Below, one piece after another: positions 12,578 through 13,878 of a DNA stretch of 13,878 nucleotides (positions are counted from its first letter, which is position 1; the number at the start of each line of letters is the position of its first letter). The stretch comes from DATKKG01 sp035543015 (GTDB lineage Archaea; Thermoproteota; Nitrososphaeria; Conexivisphaerales; DTJL01). The DNA lies in contig DATKKG010000081.1 in NCBI GenBank assembly GCA_035543015.1, positions 1-13,878 of the forward strand, read 5' to 3'. Below the pieces are notes generated by a model, which made no database searches, was not told the origin of the DNA, and saw nothing but the letters and a program-made list of their open reading frames with translations. Made by a program: the position numbers and the translations under genes.

Positions 12578-12600
12578 GCCTATCAGATTAACAACCCATC
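12536..12600 (-). repeat. Two tandem GATAGG start-associated elements (c1, c2)
   Basis: On the minus strand TTAATCTGATAGGCATGG (core at 12579-12584) is followed 39 bases later by CTGCTGGATAGGCGTGG (core at 12540-12545). Both have the spacing GATAGGC plus ATG or GTG that is seen at 3030-3055 and 13311-13336. This is the only place where two copies lie in tandem, and it is directly upstream of the DNA polymerase. Confidence 0.55.
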
Positions 12601-12868
12601 AAGGTACAACTACGGACTTGACAGGGCCATATGCTGTCACCAAGTCTTGGCACACACATTGTAAACAGATCGCACCAGTGCCTGCAGTGACGGACTTTCC
12701 TTCCGCGTCAGTCCATGAAAAACAAACTGGATCACTGCGTATATTACCGGTCTGTTTTGGAAACCTCCAAGTATGACCTCGCTTGCACGTGTGCAATTCC
12801 CATTCATACAAGATGTTCAACGAAGCACTTGTAGAAATCTCAAAAACTTGTTTTTGTTCAGTTGTCAT
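12599..12868 (-). CDS. Unknown 89-residue cysteine-containing protein
   Basis: I do not recognise this gene. After a polar start (MTTEQKQVFEISTSASLN) it has HTCKRGHTWRFPKQTG, with C-x3-H-x-W as in several small zinc ribbons, then a VCFSW segment and a second cluster CLQCVC. The four or five cysteines and the histidine could bind zinc. GAGAGG lies 6 bases before the ATG, which follows the previous stop by 10 bases. The gene is clearly AT-richer than the polymerase beside it, in line with the other small genes near GATAGG elements. Its stop is followed by the tandem elements. Confidence 0.6.
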   Translation of the reverse strand: MTTEQKQVFEISTSASLNILYEWELHTCKRGHTWRFPKQTGNIRSDPVCFSWTDAEGKSVTAGTGAICLQCVCQDLVTAYGPVKSVVVP

Positions 12869-12878
12869 CCTTTTCCTC

Positions 12879-13313
12879 TCAATCCTGCGGCACGACGATG
12901 AGAGCTCCCGTGATGTTCCGAGCGCTGGCATTCGTGTTGGTCACACCCACCCGAATCTGATCGCCCCTCTTCACGGGTCGCATCCTCAGCGGGCAGGGAT
13001 ACTGGGGGAGGTAGTCCTCGACCTTAGCCTCCGGCCTGCACTGACGGAGCACCTCCTCCGTCAGCTCGTCCGTCGACGAGAACAGAGTGGCCGGCACGGG
13101 ATCGTCAGCGTCGAGCAGCACGTGGTCCTCCCGGAGGGCGCCGCCCTCGCGAGTCACCGTCGAGATCTGGTAGACCAAGAAGTCTACCGCCACGTGCTCG
13201 GGGATGAACAGTCGCACGGGAACTACGTCTCGCTCAACCATGAAATGAAAGAGCATCGACGAGTTGCCACTCACGGCATGGACGCCCAGTCCCTTGACCA
13301 AGTACTTTTCCAT
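12879..13313 (-). CDS. Unknown 144-residue beta-rich protein
   Basis: I do not recognise this gene with confidence. The chosen product begins MEKYLVKGLGVHAVSG and contains many short strands (VPVRLFIPEHVAVDFLVYQI, DQIRVGVTNTNASARNITG, then ALIVVPQD). The end, with G-D-x-I-x-V-x-V-x-N and G-A-L, resembles jelly-roll or capsid-associated small phage proteins, but no clear family comes to mind. The ATG at 13313 lies directly after a GATAGGC element and two bases after the previous stop. An in-frame GTG at 13364 exists but would start inside the upstream gene without a binding site. The composition is GC-rich, unlike its two neighbours. Confidence 0.55.
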   Translation of the reverse strand: MEKYLVKGLGVHAVSGNSSMLFHFMVERDVVPVRLFIPEHVAVDFLVYQISTVTREGGALREDHVLLDADDPVPATLFSSTDELTEEVLRQCRPEAKVEDYLPQYPCPLRMRPVKRGDQIRVGVTNTNASARNITGALIVVPQD

Positions 13314-13336
13314 GCCTATCCGGTTGACGCTCCACT
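13311..13336 (-). repeat. GATAGG element (copy b), inverted match to 13530-13557
   Basis: On the minus strand it ends GTCAACCGGATAGGCATG, and the ATG is the start of the 144-residue gene. On the plus strand CATGCCTATCCGG matches CATGCTTATCCGG of the minus-strand sequence at 13557-13530, and the likeness continues through the next 13-15 bases with one 2-base gap. The two copies are therefore inverted repeats that bracket the gene at 13316-13510. The TAG inside GATAGG is the stop of that gene. Confidence 0.7.
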
Positions 13337-13510
13337 GAAGGCTCCGCCGTTCTTCAAAAGCCACTTGTGCAGACGTTTTTGTACGTGATCTCGTTCTGAA
13401 TCACTCATGAATCCGTGGACATGCAAAGCACCAGCGCAAGCCAACATACGTTTGAGGCATGTCTCGGACTTCCAGGTTGGAAACTTGGCATAAGGCCGTA
13501 ATTTCGACAT
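13316..13510 (-). CDS. Unknown 64-residue protein between inverted repeats
   Basis: I do not recognise this gene. It begins MSKLRPYAKFPTWKSETCLK and continues with a helical RMLACAGALHVHGFMS and SERDHVQKRLHKWLLKNGG, ending SGASTG. The body looks like two amphipathic helices with histidines and two cysteines (C18 and C25). The ATG follows a conserved leader whose TAGGAG lies 8-9 bases upstream, and the leader mini-ORF stops one base before the ATG. Its stop codon is part of the GATAGG element that starts the next gene. It is AT-richer than the surrounding genes and bracketed by inverted repeats, which fits a small inserted cassette. Confidence 0.6.
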   Translation of the reverse strand: MSKLRPYAKFPTWKSETCLKRMLACAGALHVHGFMSDSERDHVQKRLHKWLLKNGGAFSGASTG

Positions 13511-13555
13511 TTCAAACTCCTATCGAGTTAGTGGTGTGCGTGAACCGGATAAGCA
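13511..13555 (-). repeat. 45-base leader repeat (copy f) with GATAGGAG
   Basis: This is the second copy of the block at 3263-3307 (40 of 45 bases equal). On the minus strand it runs from GCTTATCCGGTTCACGC to CGATAGGAGTTTGAA, and the downstream gene starts at once. The likeness includes a ten-mer GACAGCTCAG about 36 bases further upstream, here just after the UDG-like stop. The part CATGCTTATCCGG is also the inverted partner of 13311-13336. Confidence 0.8.
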
Positions 13556-13574
13556 TGTACTTTTCCGATCCCAT
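13512..13574 (-). CDS. Possible 20-residue leader peptide, C-terminus shared with 3264-3335
   Basis: The mini-ORF reads MGSEKYM and then LIRFTHTTNSIGV before TGA, and stops one base before the next gene's ATG. Its last 13 residues match those of the mini-ORF at 3264-3335 at 11 positions, whereas the N-terminal parts differ. It lacks a clear ribosome binding site. The part GSEKYM also resembles the start MEKYLV of the 144-residue protein, where the DNA shares GGAAAAGTAC. It may be a coupling peptide or a by-product of a conserved DNA signal. Confidence 0.3.
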   Translation of the reverse strand: MGSEKYMLIRFTHTTNSIGV

Positions 13575-13578
13575 TTAA

Positions 13579-13605
13579 ATTGAAAGTCGCTGAGCTGTCA
13601 GTCAA
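13579..13605 (-). promoter_or_regulatory. Weak promoter-like pair upstream of the leader
   Basis: TTGACT (13600-13605) followed after 15 bases by TTCAAT (13579-13584) on the minus strand lies in the AT-rich gap after the UDG-like gene. The -35 matches at five of six positions and the -10 at four of six, but the spacing is short. It could serve the 64-residue gene and those beyond. Confidence 0.2.
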
Positions 13606-13878
13606 CCTGCTGCTATTCGATCAGTTGCCGTTCCCCACGGCACCCCGCCGACCAGCTCGGACATGATCGCCCTCGCCCTGGCCGCGCTCTGAGAGTCGTT
13701 CCACACCCTGCACCGACCGCTCGGGTGCGGCAGCCCGACCAGCCTCTTCCCCCGTACGACGGACCACTCGAATGGTAACGGTCCCTTGAAAACGCTCCTG
13801 ACCTTAGACCCCAGCAGCACGAGCACCGAGTGGTGGGACCCCAGGCACTGCTGGGCCTCCTCCAGGGCGACCTCCTCC
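13602..13878 (-). CDS. C-terminal part of a uracil-DNA-glycosylase-like protein
   Basis: The frame is open to the window end, so the N-terminus is missing. The visible 91 residues include a strand HHSVLVLLGSKVRSVFKG, then VVRGKRLVGLPHPSGRCRVWND and a final helix SAARARAIMSEL. The order of a V-x-x-LG-x-x-V helix followed by LPHPSG, which is the HPS motif of the uracil-DNA glycosylase superfamily, fits the end of such a protein, and phage relatives with LPHPSG-x-x-R-x-W/Y-N are known to me by pattern. It would remove uracil from DNA or act as a related base-recognition protein. The catalytic first motif lies outside the window. A GTG at 13826 is in frame but is inside the domain and is not the start. 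Confidence 0.6.
   Translation of the reverse strand, partial: EEVALEEAQQCLGSHHSVLVLLGSKVRSVFKGPLPFEWSVVRGKRLVGLPHPSGRCRVWNDSQSAARARAIMSELVGGVPWGTATDRIAAG

Noticed and set aside
12879..13364. Longer start (GTG at 13364) for the 144-residue gene
   Set aside because: It would lie inside the upstream gene with no ribosome binding site, whereas the ATG at 13313 follows a GATAGGC element and abuts the upstream stop.
3030..13557. GATAGG elements as a CRISPR array
   Set aside because: The copies are scattered over 10 kb at gene starts, vary in sequence and have no regular spacers or cas genes.

Overview
The window reads as part of a bacteriophage genome, or a phage-like element, with high GC. All supported genes lie on the minus strand, are short, and are tightly packed, and most are joined by 1-14 base start/stop overlaps (ATGA, GTGA, TGATG). 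There is no rRNA, no tRNA that I can see, and no chromosomal housekeeping operon. The host cannot be fixed from the sequence. A DUF7227-type protein and GATAGG start-site repeats that resemble the Start-Associated Sequences of cluster K mycobacteriophages lean towards an actinobacterial host, but this is inference.

Read in the direction of transcription (high to low coordinate), the window opens with the C-terminal part of a uracil-DNA-glycosylase-like protein. Next come AT-richer small genes bounded by GATAGG repeats (13.6-12.5 kb). A family B DNA polymerase of the protein-primed type follows (12.5-10.35 kb), then a small two-helix membrane protein. A transcription block comes next (10.1-8.2 kb): an RNA polymerase alpha-CTD-like protein, a FliA-like sigma factor, a basic protein, a Fis-type helix-turn-helix protein and a zinc-ribbon protein. 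After a probably frameshifted small gene and an unknown protein comes a DUF7227 protein with extra N-terminal zinc clusters.

A promoter-like site near 6.34 kb then heads a coupled run: an AbiEii-like nucleotidyltransferase, two unknown proteins, a Dam-type adenine methyltransferase and another unknown. Below this is a second group of AT-richer small genes (3.57-2.71 kb) with the same repeats. The last part holds a membrane protein with a degenerate Lar-like zinc ribbon, a DUF2786 protein, a second promoter-like site, an HD phosphohydrolase, a DEDDy exonuclease and the start of one more gene.

Together these suggest DNA replication (polymerase, separate exonuclease), nucleotide and uracil handling (HD protein, UDG-like protein), redirection of host RNA polymerase (sigma, alpha-CTD, Fis-type protein) and possible anti-restriction functions (Dam, Lar-like domain).

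The most unusual feature is a dispersed family of GATAGG elements. All seven CCTATC hexamers I found on the plus strand lie at gene boundaries. They come with tiny ORFs that end at the next start codon and with inverted copies that bracket AT-rich genes. They may be translation-start signals, recombination boundaries for gene cassettes, or both.
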